NCBI RefSeq assembly: GCF_001565895.1
Contig: NZ_LSNE01000005.1
Coordinates: 51,629-93,524, forward strand
Direction: 5' to 3'
Length of the DNA stretch: 41,896 bases
Source: Paraglaciecola hydrolytica
GTDB lineage: Bacteria > Pseudomonadota > Gammaproteobacteria > Enterobacterales > Alteromonadaceae
This document shows positions 19,309 through 27,987 of this stretch, piece after piece. Position 1 is the stretch's first letter; every line of letters starts with the position of its first letter. Both the position numbers and the translations under genes were made by a program. The notes beneath the pieces are model-generated. The model saw nothing but the letters and a program-made list of their open reading frames with translations, was not told where the DNA came from and made no database searches.

Positions 19309-20355
19309 TTACAGAGCTTTAATCAGTGACAGGTCTTGTTTGTGCACAAAATTGGCAAATGCTTCGGCGAGACGGTCTGTTTCGGCTAATACGGTTTTCC
19401 AATACTTAATTCGCTCTGGAGCTGCCATAGCGGTAAAGTCTTCTCGGTCGGGGATTTTAGCGTAGGGCAGGCTACTGATAAATGCCGCAGAAGGTACTAA
19501 CATCACGGTATTGCTGTAGTTGTGTGGATTAACTGGGCGTTTGAGGTTTTTATCAAACCAACCGGCCTTAGGGTTAGCGTTAAAATGGGGGTATAAAATC
19601 AGACCACTGGGGCTCTCGATTTTTATATCAAAATGATAATCAATGATGCCACCATCCCGATACATGCCTTTGGGCGAACCCGCGATATTTTTGATTCCCT
19701 GCATGACCAGCGGAATTGAGCCAGAAGCCAGTAAAGCATCTGAAATATTCTGAGATGTTAAGTCAATGTGGTGGGTGGCAAAGCGACTTTCATCTTGCAG
19801 TTTAAATTGGCTGTAAGGACTTTGGTAAATAACCCTTTCATATTGGCTGCGCAACAAAGAACGGTTCATTCGGTTCATGGTGTAACTTTTTAATAAACCA
19901 GTCAGTTGTAAGGCTTTATTTTCAAATGACACTAATCCCTTGGTTCTGGCAACGATAAAATGCGCCTGAAAAATGGGGTTTTGGATAACGTGCGCTGCCC
20001 CATCAGGCCCAAATACCTCAGCCAGTAATATGCGGGCTTTGCTGCTGATTTCTGCAGGAGTAACTTTATCGGAATAAACGGTTTCTGAGTAAGATTTGGC
20101 CAAGCGGGAAATGGCGGCTACGGGGTCTTTTTGGGCAAAACAAGCTGCTCTAAAGGCACCTGCAGATGAGCCAATTAAGGCCAGAGGTTGGGTTCGATGT
20201 TTAAAAAACTCACCAAAAAGATATTTATCTAAACCAAACAAGCTAAACCACTTTGGTCCACCACTGGCACCTAAAAACGAGCTAAAAACATCACTGTTCA
20301 AGCCGTCTTGTTCAAGGGTTTTTATGGCATTTTCGCCAGCATATATTTCTAACAT
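19309..20355 (-). CDS. Patatin-like phospholipase family protein
   Basis: A 348-residue serine hydrolase with the patatin dyad. The Gly-rich oxyanion loop is G-A-S-G-G-P-K-W near residue 30. The nucleophile Ser is in G-S-S-A-G near residue 64, and the Asp is in Y-R-D-G-G-I-I-D. It would hydrolyse acyl esters of phospholipids or similar lipids. No signal peptide is seen. I use the ATG at 20355; a GTG codon one step upstream (20358) could also serve. It is 22 bases downstream of the diguanylate cyclase gene on the same strand, so the two may be co-transcribed. Confidence 0.85.
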   Translation of the reverse strand: MLEIYAGENAIKTLEQDGLNSDVFSSFLGASGGPKWFSLFGLDKYLFGEFFKHRTQPLALIGSSAGAFRAACFAQKDPVAAISRLAKSYSETVYSDKVTPAEISSKARILLAEVFGPDGAAHVIQNPIFQAHFIVARTKGLVSFENKALQLTGLLKSYTMNRMNRSLLRSQYERVIYQSPYSQFKLQDESRFATHHIDLTSQNISDALLASGSIPLVMQGIKNIAGSPKGMYRDGGIIDYHFDIKIESPSGLILYPHFNANPKAGWFDKNLKRPVNPHNYSNTVMLVPSAAFISSLPYAKIPDREDFTAMAAPERIKYWKTVLAETDRLAEAFANFVHKQDLSLIKAL

Positions 20356-20376
20356 CACTATCTTATTTGGAAAGTT

Positions 20377-22050
20377 TTATGGTGTATCGACACAAATTTG
20401 ATTTCTGCCCGCGGCCTTGGCTTGATATAAAGCAGCATCTGCTGCGGCGATCAGTTCACTGAGTTTGTCGTAGTTTTCAGAACTGGCGAGTCCGACGCTA
20501 AAAGTACAGTTAAATTGTTTATCGTTTACGTTGAAATCGATATGTCTAAATGCAGTTAAAATACTTTGCATTTTGTGTTCAATTACCTCGCAATCGGCAT
20601 CACTAAATACCACCATAAACTCCTCTCCGCCATAACGGCCAACAAAGTCGGTCTCACGTACCGATTGCAATAATAATTGGCCAAGGGATACCAGTACTTT
20701 ATCACCACCCATGTGGCCATAACTGTCATTTACTTGTTTGAAATAATCGAGATCTATCATTACCAAAACCACAGGTTTGATATGTCGGGTTGCCAGTCGT
20801 AAAGCATGCGCCGCGGCGTCCATGATTTGGCCGTGGTTGAGCACCCCCGTTAAACTGTCTCTCGAAGCAAGGTATCTGACTTGTTGACTACGTTGAATAC
20901 GGCTGTCTATTTGCTGCAGGATCAAATCAGGTGGTGTTTGTTTGGGAATAACATCGTCAGCACCACATTCTAAGGCGAGTAACTTGGTATTGATGTCATT
21001 ATCATCGGTTAAAAATACGATGGGCACATAGTCGTATTTAGATTGTTGCCGAATGAGCTTAGCCACTTCTAAGCCATTAACGTCAGGCATGTGCATATCA
21101 AGTAAAAATATGTCAGGTGGAAATGATTCTAAAGCCGCCATAATTTGGTCGGCAGAGGTTAAAGCCACCACCTCTATACCTTGAGTTTCAAGCAAGGTTT
21201 TATAAAACCTACCCACCACCAATTGATCATCCAACAATAAAATACGGTAAGGTCGAACCAAATCAATTTTGAAGTTTTTACGAATTTTAGTTACTAGATT
21301 AGTAACATTCACAGGCTTTAGCAGGTAGTCGCTAACGTTAGCCCTAATGGCTAATAAACGTGCATCAAAGGTATCAAGGGATGAAATAATAAAAACATCG
21401 ATGGCTTGTTGTTGCAGTGTTTTGGCAAAACTAAATAATTCCGTTGATGCATCTTCGCAGGCAGGTAAATCGAGTATCGCAATACTAAAACTTTGTTTTT
21501 CAAGGACATCCGTTAACTGATTGAGTGAGCAAAAGTGGCTGCACTCAAAACCAAATGTTGTTAACAGTCTACTTAGCAATGTACCTGCGCCCTCATCGCT
21601 ATCGACGATGGCAATAGAAATATCTCGATGGGATTTTAAACTAATGTCATTGGCCGAAGGTTTAAGTTTTTGTACTGAAACTTGACTACTTTGCTTCGCA
21701 AAATTGATTATTTCCAGTAAAGGACAGGGACTAAGCTGGGCACCACGGCTTAACTCCGCCATCAAACTATCAATGTGGCTATTGATGCTGTTGAGCGCTG
21801 CTAAATTTGCCTCATTATCCACAAGATGTTGTTCAATTTTTTCTAGCAATGCACTTAACTTTAAAAAATTTAAGGTGCTACTTGAACCCTTTAAACTATG
21901 GATTTCAAAACGAAATGTTTTTAAGTGGACTAAATCACCTGAGCTTTTAAGGTTTTCCCAAAGCTCATTTAGATCGGCTAATGTAGAGTCAAACTCTCGA
22001 CTGAACACATCGCGAAATTCGTTTAACTTTTGTTCTAATGTTGATGACAC
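20377..22050 (-). CDS. Hpt-REC-REC-GGDEF response regulator, probable diguanylate cyclase
   Basis: A 557-residue soluble signalling protein. The N-terminal Hpt domain has His51 in HSLKGSS. A first receiver domain (about residues 143-255) has the Asp of AILDLPA and the Lys of LLKPVN. The second receiver (about 268-385) has LLDD, the Asp of LLDMHMP, Thr of FLTDD and Lys of VIPKQ. A complete GGDEF domain (about 395-555) carries G-G-E-E-F and, five residues before it, R-E-T-D, the inhibitory c-di-GMP site. It should make c-di-GMP under phosphorelay control, with an internal phosphotransfer domain. No histidine kinase gene lies nearby, so its kinase is encoded elsewhere. Confidence 0.92.
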   Translation of the reverse strand: MSSTLEQKLNEFRDVFSREFDSTLADLNELWENLKSSGDLVHLKTFRFEIHSLKGSSSTLNFLKLSALLEKIEQHLVDNEANLAALNSINSHIDSLMAELSRGAQLSPCPLLEIINFAKQSSQVSVQKLKPSANDISLKSHRDISIAIVDSDEGAGTLLSRLLTTFGFECSHFCSLNQLTDVLEKQSFSIAILDLPACEDASTELFSFAKTLQQQAIDVFIISSLDTFDARLLAIRANVSDYLLKPVNVTNLVTKIRKNFKIDLVRPYRILLLDDQLVVGRFYKTLLETQGIEVVALTSADQIMAALESFPPDIFLLDMHMPDVNGLEVAKLIRQQSKYDYVPIVFLTDDNDINTKLLALECGADDVIPKQTPPDLILQQIDSRIQRSQQVRYLASRDSLTGVLNHGQIMDAAAHALRLATRHIKPVVLVMIDLDYFKQVNDSYGHMGGDKVLVSLGQLLLQSVRETDFVGRYGGEEFMVVFSDADCEVIEHKMQSILTAFRHIDFNVNDKQFNCTFSVGLASSENYDKLSELIAAADAALYQAKAAGRNQICVDTP

Positions 22051-22484
22051 TCTTTTACCTCTCGGTATTCCACTGACTTATTGTTATTCGTTTTATTGTC
22101 AGCATACAAATAGTGGTTCAGATTTTGGTCTCAAACCGCTGCTTCTATCCTGAAGGCACTGCTTTTGTGTGGAATCGCTATAAGGTACAAGAATGCACGG
22201 AATAGTGAAACTTGAAAATGGTTAAAACTGATTTTGCAGGAACTTAAATTAATGATTACGCTGAAATTTGTGACTGAATTAACCTTAGAGTTGTTAATGT
22301 TTACGAGAAACTAGATTAAACATGTTGTTTTGAAGGGCATGAATGCAATGTACATTATTAAGTTGTTTGATCGTTTTATGGTATTCACATTAAAAAAGAG
22401 TTGCCGAACAGGCGGTACATGGCAAGATTTTTGGGATTTTAAGATTTTTAGCAGAGTATTAAGGCTTTGTTTAATCATACGTTT

Positions 22485-22539
22485 TGGTACAACCGAGTGG
22501 ACTCGAACCACCGACCCCTACCATGTCAAGGTGGTATCG
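22485..22539 (-). other. 3' fragment of a tRNA-Val(GAC)-like gene, probable attachment-site remnant
   Basis: On the minus strand the sequence contains an anticodon arm CCACC-TTGACAT-GGTAG (anticodon GAC, one stem mismatch). It continues with a T arm GGTGG-TTCGAGT-CCACT and the 3' acceptor half ending in TGTACCA. The matching 5' acceptor and D arm are absent upstream, so this is not a working tRNA. A 3' tRNA piece of this type is what site-specific integration into a tRNA gene leaves at the far end of an element. Confidence 0.72.
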
Positions 22540-22581
22540 TCAGTGTATTATATAGTCTGATAAATCCTCCTAGTTTGCTCA

Positions 22582-22604
22582 AAAGCCTTATTTTAAAAGG
22601 CTTT
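22582..22604. terminator. Hairpin next to the tRNA remnant
   Basis: AAAGCCTT pairs perfectly with AAGGCTTT around a seven-base loop, followed after five bases by TGTTTTTCT. It could act as a terminator on the plus strand, but no gene precedes it. Confidence 0.4.
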
Positions 22605-22765
22605 CGCTATTGTTTTTCTATTACAGTTTTAATGAATAGAACTATATCCAATATTATTTACCCTTTATTTGGTCACAAAAGTGGCACAAGTAAAATGTTT
22701 CCAAAATGACCACTATTTTTTATCACGTAACGTATATTGCGAGGTATTCATTACATGATCTGTTT

Positions 22766-22795
22766 TTGTAAACAATATTTTTAATTGTTAACAAT
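22766..22795. promoter_or_regulatory. Tandem TTGTWAACAAT operator-like sites upstream of the phosphatase/GH genes
   Basis: TTGTAAACAAT (22766-22776) and TTGTTAACAAT (22785-22795) are 19 bases apart start to start. The second extends to the perfect 12-base palindrome ATTGTTAACAAT. They lie 130-160 bases before the phosphatase start. The shape suits a dimeric helix-turn-helix repressor of the LacI type, but no candidate regulator is adjacent. Confidence 0.45.
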
Positions 22796-22924
22796 ATGCA
22801 ATTGGCATATATTAGCTGCTTATCTTTAGTGTATTGAGCATTGTGTTAAAAAGTGAATATTGGATCACAGCCCAATGTTACTCATCTTTAACAAAAAGCA
22901 AGGTAGAGAAAGGCATAGAAATAA

Positions 22925-25276
22925 ATGATGAAAGAACAAATTACCCGTCGTGATGCTCTTAAAATTGCAGCAGCAGGTTTGGCTGCCAGCACCCTAGGTT
23001 GTGCGTCTGTAGCTACACCACAAAAAAATGTTGGTGTTTTAAAGCAAAAGATTGTGGATAGCTGGAGCAATACTCACGATCGCGTATGGATCGGTGGCGA
23101 ATACTGGGCTAATCCCATGGAGGATTGGCATATTGTGGATGGTGGCGCCGAATGCTTGAGTACAGGTGGGCGGCGCAGTATTCATTCGTTAACGCATCAG
23201 CTCACCCAAGCTAAAAATTTTAGTATTGCTGTCGGAATAAAAAGGTTAAACCTTGGTGCTAGTGATGGTGGTGCTGGCCTGCAATTAGGTTTGCGTAGTG
23301 ATATTAACGAATATCGTAGTAACTGTTTTGAGCAAAAGGGCTATGCGGCCGGCATTATAAAAAACCAGTTAATACTTGGCACGCAAAATACCGACTTGTC
23401 GCAAATGCTGGGTTTAGATGAAGTTGAATTAAGTTTGCAGGGCGAACCCAGATTAGGCGTGATGCAATTAGTACTGCAAGCGAAACTTATCAGTACTGGG
23501 CAGATATTGGCTCAACTTGAAGATCTCGTTGCCTTCACTAAGTTAGAAGGTAACGTAAGTGTGATCAGCAATTTCACTGACTCATCTGAGTCACAAGCCC
23601 TCGAAAATGGCACCCGTTACCGCTTTTCCCTGTGGGCGCTAAGTGGCGAAGCCTTTAATGCTAAACCAGAACAAAAGTTTGGCCCCATTTTATGGACCAT
23701 GTACACCCTTAACGACACCCTGTCAGAGGAAGGTTTTGTTTTAAAACTCAGTGCCTTAACTGGTCCCTTGGGCGTTAATGACAACCACGAGCTAGAGTTG
23801 CAAGTTCAAGACGCAGGCATATGGCAAACATTGGCTACTGCTACATTAGATAGGGATGCTTGGGTGGCAACCTTTCGTATTACTAACTGGGATGAGAAAA
23901 AAGCCAAGTCTTATCGAGTGGTTTATGCTGAAAAGCGCCGTGATGGCAGTGTGCTTACTGATGTATATAGTGGCCTTATTAAAGCTAATCCGGTAGGTAA
24001 AAAATTACGCATGGCGGCCTTAACCTGTCAAAATGACTATGCCTTTCCTTATGCGCCCGTCGCTGACAATGTGGTGAAATTAGATCCTGATTTAATTTTA
24101 TTTTCAGGGGATCAAATTTACGAAAACCACGGTGGTTTTGGTTATATTCGTGCTCCAGTAGCGCCAGCTATTCTTAACTATTTACGTAAATATTATCAAT
24201 TTGGTTGGGCCTTTCGTGAATCAATGCGTAACTCGCCTACTGTGTGTTTGCCCGATGATCATGACGTGATGCAAGGCAATCTGTGGGGCGAGGCGGGTGA
24301 GCCTATGGCCGTCGATCCTGTTAATCCTGATCGTAGTGACGCAGCGGGGGGCTATATTCAACCCATTCGTATGTTAAATACTGTGCATCTAACTCACACT
24401 GCTCATTTACCTGAACCTTTTGATCCCATGCCAACCTCAACCGGTCTGAGTTCGTATTACACTACCTTGCTTTATGGCAATGTGGGTTTTGCTATTTTGG
24501 CTGATCGCCAATGGAAAAGCGGGCCCCAGCAACTCAATATAAAAGTGGGTGAAACCGGTCAGGGCGAAGATCCACACATTATTAATCCAGCTTATGATCG
24601 CGAGGATTTGCAGTTATTGGGCAAACGCCAAGAGGCCTTTTTACAAACATGGGGACAGGATTGGCGTGGCCATGAGTTAAAAGCCGTATTGAGTCAAACC
24701 GTGTTTGCGGGCATTTCTACCCACCAACCCTTACCAGACAGATATTTGAAATACGACTTTGACAGCAGTGGTTGGCCTGCAACAGCAAGAAACCGTGCCA
24801 TTGATATCATGCGAGCATCAAAAGCCCTGCATATTTGCGGAGATACCCATTTAGGCACACTGTCACAATATGGGGTACATACTCAGCGCGACAGCAATTG
24901 GGCCTTTTGCACCCCAGCTATTGCTGCAGGTTGGCCACGGTGGTGGCGACCTGATGATCTGAATCTGGCAATGAAGAATCGTCCATCACATGGTTTGTCA
25001 CAAACGGGTGAATATCTGGATAGTTTTGGCAACAAAATCTACGTCTATGCGGTGGCTAATCCTGAGGTAGGTAAGTCAGATAATCGTTACATCATGGCCC
25101 ACGAAAAAGGCAGTGGTTTTGGTTTTATCACATTTGATAGCGCAGCGCTGACTTACAATATGCAAGCATTTCGATTTTTGGTGGATGTCACGGAAAATGG
25201 GGCAAGCAATCAATTCCCCGGCTGGCCTGTAGTGATCCATAAAGACGAAAATGCTGGGGCTAATATCTTGGGTTAA
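22925..25276 (+). CDS. PhoD-like alkaline phosphatase/metallophosphoesterase, Tat-exported lipoprotein
   Basis: A 783-residue exported protein. The N-terminus has a twin-arginine signal (T-R-R-D-A-L-K) followed by a hydrophobic stretch and T-L-G-C, so Cys26 may be lipidated. Residues 40-230 look like a beta-rich laminin-G-like domain. The PhoD metal site follows: S-G-D-Q-I-Y near residue 395, D-D-H-D-V near residue 440, and C-G-D-T-H-L-G near residue 640. PhoD enzymes are Ca/Fe-dependent phosphodiesterases or phosphatases. Position beside GH2 and GH29 genes suggests it works on a decorated glycan, but phosphate scavenging is equally possible. An alternative ATG lies one codon downstream. Confidence 0.85.
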   Translation: MMKEQITRRDALKIAAAGLAASTLGCASVATPQKNVGVLKQKIVDSWSNTHDRVWIGGEYWANPMEDWHIVDGGAECLSTGGRRSIHSLTHQLTQAKNFSIAVGIKRLNLGASDGGAGLQLGLRSDINEYRSNCFEQKGYAAGIIKNQLILGTQNTDLSQMLGLDEVELSLQGEPRLGVMQLVLQAKLISTGQILAQLEDLVAFTKLEGNVSVISNFTDSSESQALENGTRYRFSLWALSGEAFNAKPEQKFGPILWTMYTLNDTLSEEGFVLKLSALTGPLGVNDNHELELQVQDAGIWQTLATATLDRDAWVATFRITNWDEKKAKSYRVVYAEKRRDGSVLTDVYSGLIKANPVGKKLRMAALTCQNDYAFPYAPVADNVVKLDPDLILFSGDQIYENHGGFGYIRAPVAPAILNYLRKYYQFGWAFRESMRNSPTVCLPDDHDVMQGNLWGEAGEPMAVDPVNPDRSDAAGGYIQPIRMLNTVHLTHTAHLPEPFDPMPTSTGLSSYYTTLLYGNVGFAILADRQWKSGPQQLNIKVGETGQGEDPHIINPAYDREDLQLLGKRQEAFLQTWGQDWRGHELKAVLSQTVFAGISTHQPLPDRYLKYDFDSSGWPATARNRAIDIMRASKALHICGDTHLGTLSQYGVHTQRDSNWAFCTPAIAAGWPRWWRPDDLNLAMKNRPSHGLSQTGEYLDSFGNKIYVYAVANPEVGKSDNRYIMAHEKGSGFGFITFDSAALTYNMQAFRFLVDVTENGASNQFPGWPVVIHKDENAGANILG

Positions 25277-25315
25277 GGTGTGAAACCTCATCGAATCTTA
25301 CCATAGTTACTATTT

Positions 25316-25345
25316 CTGTTGCACAAATTCCGCTTTGTGCAACAG
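25316..25345. other. Perfect 12-bp hairpin between phosphatase and GH2 genes
   Basis: CTGTTGCACAAA pairs without mismatch with TTTGTGCAACAG around a six-base loop. No clear T-run follows on the plus strand, so it may be a weak terminator or an mRNA stability or processing element that sets different levels for the two genes. Confidence 0.6.
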
Positions 25346-25383
25346 CTTTACTAGCTAGTGATTAATAAGTGGAAAATCTTTAC

Positions 25384-25398
25384 AGGAGTAGTATTTTG
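25384..25398 (+). promoter_or_regulatory. Ribosome binding site deciding a TTG start for the GH2 gene
   Basis: AGGAG at 25384-25388 lies seven bases before a TTG codon at 25396. The upstream GTG at 25369 in the same frame lacks such a site and would put charged residues before the signal peptide. Starting at TTG gives a clean signal sequence (RVFKFLGLMLF...). Confidence 0.65.
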
Positions 25399-27957
25399 CG
25401 TGTTTTTAAATTTTTAGGCTTAATGCTTTTTACGGCCATCTATTCTTGTGTTGCTGTTGCCCAAACTAATGGGCCAACTAACGCTCAAACCAGCAATCGT
25501 GAGCAGGATTTCAATTTTGATTGGAAATTCACTTTATTAAGTGACACAACGTTGCCAAGTCAATTACCACTTGTAGACACGAAGTGGCGAGATGTGCGTT
25601 TACCCCATGACTGGAGTGTCGAAGCCTCATTTGACGAGGCACTGGAAGGCGCGACGGGATATTTGCCAGGTGGCGTAGGGGTCTATCAAAAACATTTTAA
25701 AACGCCTGCCAATCCAATAGAAAAATCGGTTTTTGTTTTATTTGATGGCGTGTATAACAATGCCACGTTTTGGTTAAATGGCCAGCAATTAGGCATTAAT
25801 CCTTATGGCTATTCCCCCGTTTATTTTGAGCTAACAGACAAACTCAAAACGGATGGCACTGATAACGTTTTGACCGTACATGTTGACCATTCACGTTATG
25901 TTGATAGTCGTTGGTATACGGGCAGTGGAATATACCGCAATGTTAAATTAATTATGGTTGATAAGTTACACATACCAATTTGGGGGACCTTTGTTACCAC
26001 ACCTGAAATATCAAAAAATGAAGCAACAGTTAATATCGCAGTAAAGGTTATCAACGACAGCACCGAAGCGAGTGATTTTCAGTTGAGTACCGTTATTGTT
26101 GATAACGAAGGAAAAAAGGTCGCACAAAGCTCACAAGCACTTTCTATAAATTCATCTAACGAACTCACATTCACCCAAACGTTGGCGGTCGCCAATCCAA
26201 AACTTTGGGATACCCATACCCCAAATTTGTATAAAGCTCTAACCACAATTGCGCGCAGCAATAAAATTATCGATACCTACGAAAGTCCTTTTGGTATACG
26301 CCACATTGAATTTATAAATAATCAGGGCTTTTTCTTAAATGGCAAAGCCACCCAGATGCAAGGCGTAAGTTTGCATCACGATGGTGGTCTGGTGGGGGCG
26401 GCTGTGCCCAAAGGAGTTTGGAAACGTAGACTGCAAAAGCTTAAAGACGCCGGGGTAAATGCAATACGTACTGCTCATAATCCGTTTTCTGCAGAGTTTT
26501 TAACCTTGTGTGACGAAATGGGTTTTTTGGTGCAAAACGAGTTTTTTGATGAGTTTGATTATCCAAAAGATAAACGTTTGAATAAACACGAACGCCACAA
26601 TGATTATATTAGTCGTGGCTACACTGAACATTTTCAGCAGTGGGCAAAAAGTGATTTAACTCGCACCATGCTGCGCGACCGCAATCACCCCAGTGTTGTG
26701 CAGTGGAGTTTAGGTAATGAAATAGAATGGACTTATTTAAATTACCGCGAAGTTACGGGCTTTTGGGATACAACTAACGACGATATTTCTGACAATTTTT
26801 GGGGCGGTGCACCTAAATTTACGGTTGAAGAGCTAAGGCAGCGATATAACGACACACCCAAAAAAGAGTTTGTTTTGGCCCAAACTGCAAAAAAATTGAG
26901 TAACTGGACGCGGGAACTTGATCCAACTAGGCCAATTACCACCAACATGATTATTCCTCAGGTTAGTTTAGTCAGCGGATATGCTGATGCTGTGGACATA
27001 GCAGGATTTAGTTACCGTAACGTTTCCTTAACCTGGGCATTGCAAAACTTTCCTGATAAGCATATTACGATCAACGAAAACCCAGGTACGTGGGATGACT
27101 TATTGTATGTATATCAATACCCAGAAATATTCAGCCAGTTTATGTGGACGGGAATAGATTATATGGGAGAGATGCATAAAAAGTGGCCACACAAAAGTGG
27201 TTGGGGCGATATTCTTGATTTAGCTGGCTTTCCTATGCAGGGGCATAATTACTACAAAAGCGTGTGGGTGAATGAGCCACACCTTTCCTTAGGTACGCTT
27301 CCTTTAAGTGAATCTGGCTTTGCACTGGATGTAAAAACGGGCTTAGCGGTTTCTGACAGTGCTAGGGCGTATTGGTGGAGAGACTCAAATAGGCACTGGA
27401 ATTACCAACAAGGCGACTTGGTATTAGTTGAAGTCGCTAGTAATCATGCCATGGTTGAGTTGATGTTAAACGGGCGCTCATTGGGTTTTAGAAGTATGTC
27501 TGAAAGCCCTGATCGTTTACTTCGTTGGGTAGTGCCTTATGAAGAAGGTGAGTTACTCGCTCGTGCTGGTTTTAAAAATCAAGAACAAACTACAAGCCTA
27601 AGCACTGCGGGTAAGGCCGTGTCCCTGCACGTTAGCACCGACAACATCGACCTGCTTGCTGATGGTTATGATGTGGCACACATCGTTGTGCAACTTCAAG
27701 ACTCGCAAGGAACGCCAGTGATGACCGAAAATGTAAAGCTAAGCTTTGAGGTACAAGGTGCAGCACGTTTACTCGGCGTTGATAACGGTGCCAGCGATAA
27801 TATTCAAGATTTTCAATCAAATAGCTTAGTCAGTGCTAAAGGGCGGGCGTTGGCAATAATACAAAGCGAGTTACATGGTTCCGGCCTTGTCAAAGTAATT
27901 GTTAGCGCCGATGGATTTGCAGAGCAGGTTCTAACATTCACACTTAATAGAACTTAA
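25396..27957 (+). CDS. Glycoside hydrolase family 2 protein (beta-galactosidase-like), secreted
   Basis: An 853-residue enzyme with a signal peptide ending near AVAQT. It shows the GH2 order: an N-terminal sugar-binding jelly roll (PHDWSVEASF, GVGVYQKHF, YTGSGIYRNV), an immunoglobulin-like domain, and a TIM barrel from about residue 310 (QGVSLHHDGG, NAIRTAHNPF). The acid/base Glu is in S-L-G-N-E near residue 435. The nucleophile is probably the Glu of ITINENPG, with FMWTGIDYMGE after it, and C-terminal beta domains follow. Specificity is likely beta-galactoside or a related exo-linkage, but GH2 also includes mannosidases and glucuronidases. A GH29 fucosidase gene follows 30 bases later, so the two are co-transcribed. 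Confidence 0.88.
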   Translation: MRVFKFLGLMLFTAIYSCVAVAQTNGPTNAQTSNREQDFNFDWKFTLLSDTTLPSQLPLVDTKWRDVRLPHDWSVEASFDEALEGATGYLPGGVGVYQKHFKTPANPIEKSVFVLFDGVYNNATFWLNGQQLGINPYGYSPVYFELTDKLKTDGTDNVLTVHVDHSRYVDSRWYTGSGIYRNVKLIMVDKLHIPIWGTFVTTPEISKNEATVNIAVKVINDSTEASDFQLSTVIVDNEGKKVAQSSQALSINSSNELTFTQTLAVANPKLWDTHTPNLYKALTTIARSNKIIDTYESPFGIRHIEFINNQGFFLNGKATQMQGVSLHHDGGLVGAAVPKGVWKRRLQKLKDAGVNAIRTAHNPFSAEFLTLCDEMGFLVQNEFFDEFDYPKDKRLNKHERHNDYISRGYTEHFQQWAKSDLTRTMLRDRNHPSVVQWSLGNEIEWTYLNYREVTGFWDTTNDDISDNFWGGAPKFTVEELRQRYNDTPKKEFVLAQTAKKLSNWTRELDPTRPITTNMIIPQVSLVSGYADAVDIAGFSYRNVSLTWALQNFPDKHITINENPGTWDDLLYVYQYPEIFSQFMWTGIDYMGEMHKKWPHKSGWGDILDLAGFPMQGHNYYKSVWVNEPHLSLGTLPLSESGFALDVKTGLAVSDSARAYWWRDSNRHWNYQQGDLVLVEVASNHAMVELMLNGRSLGFRSMSESPDRLLRWVVPYEEGELLARAGFKNQEQTTSLSTAGKAVSLHVSTDNIDLLADGYDVAHIVVQLQDSQGTPVMTENVKLSFEVQGAARLLGVDNGASDNIQDFQSNSLVSAKGRALAIIQSELHGSGLVKVIVSADGFAEQVLTFTLNRT

Positions 27958-27987
27958 GTCGTTTGAATTTAATAGGCGTTTAGCATA

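Larger units (their letters stand above)
22051..22924. other. 874-base gene-free junction region
   Basis: No convincing protein gene. It holds a tRNA-Val-like 3' fragment (22485-22539, minus strand), a hairpin (22582-22604) and two tandem palindromic sites (22766-22795). Short reading frames across 22330-22709 are translations of the tRNA remnant. The stretch 22051-22480 shows nothing I can identify. Confidence 0.7.

Noticed and set aside
22485-22539. A functional tRNA-Val gene.
   Set aside because: No 5' acceptor strand or D arm can be found upstream, and the anticodon stem has a mismatch.
22330-22709. Two overlapping plus-strand reading frames of 76 and 80 codons.
   Set aside because: They contain the peptide pattern VDSNHRPLPCQ, a familiar false translation of a tRNA antisense strand; the tRNA remnant explains them.
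22670-22710. Short CACAA-containing repeats near the tRNA remnant, possibly integrase arm sites.
   Set aside because: The repeats are too short and imperfect to support as a feature by eye.
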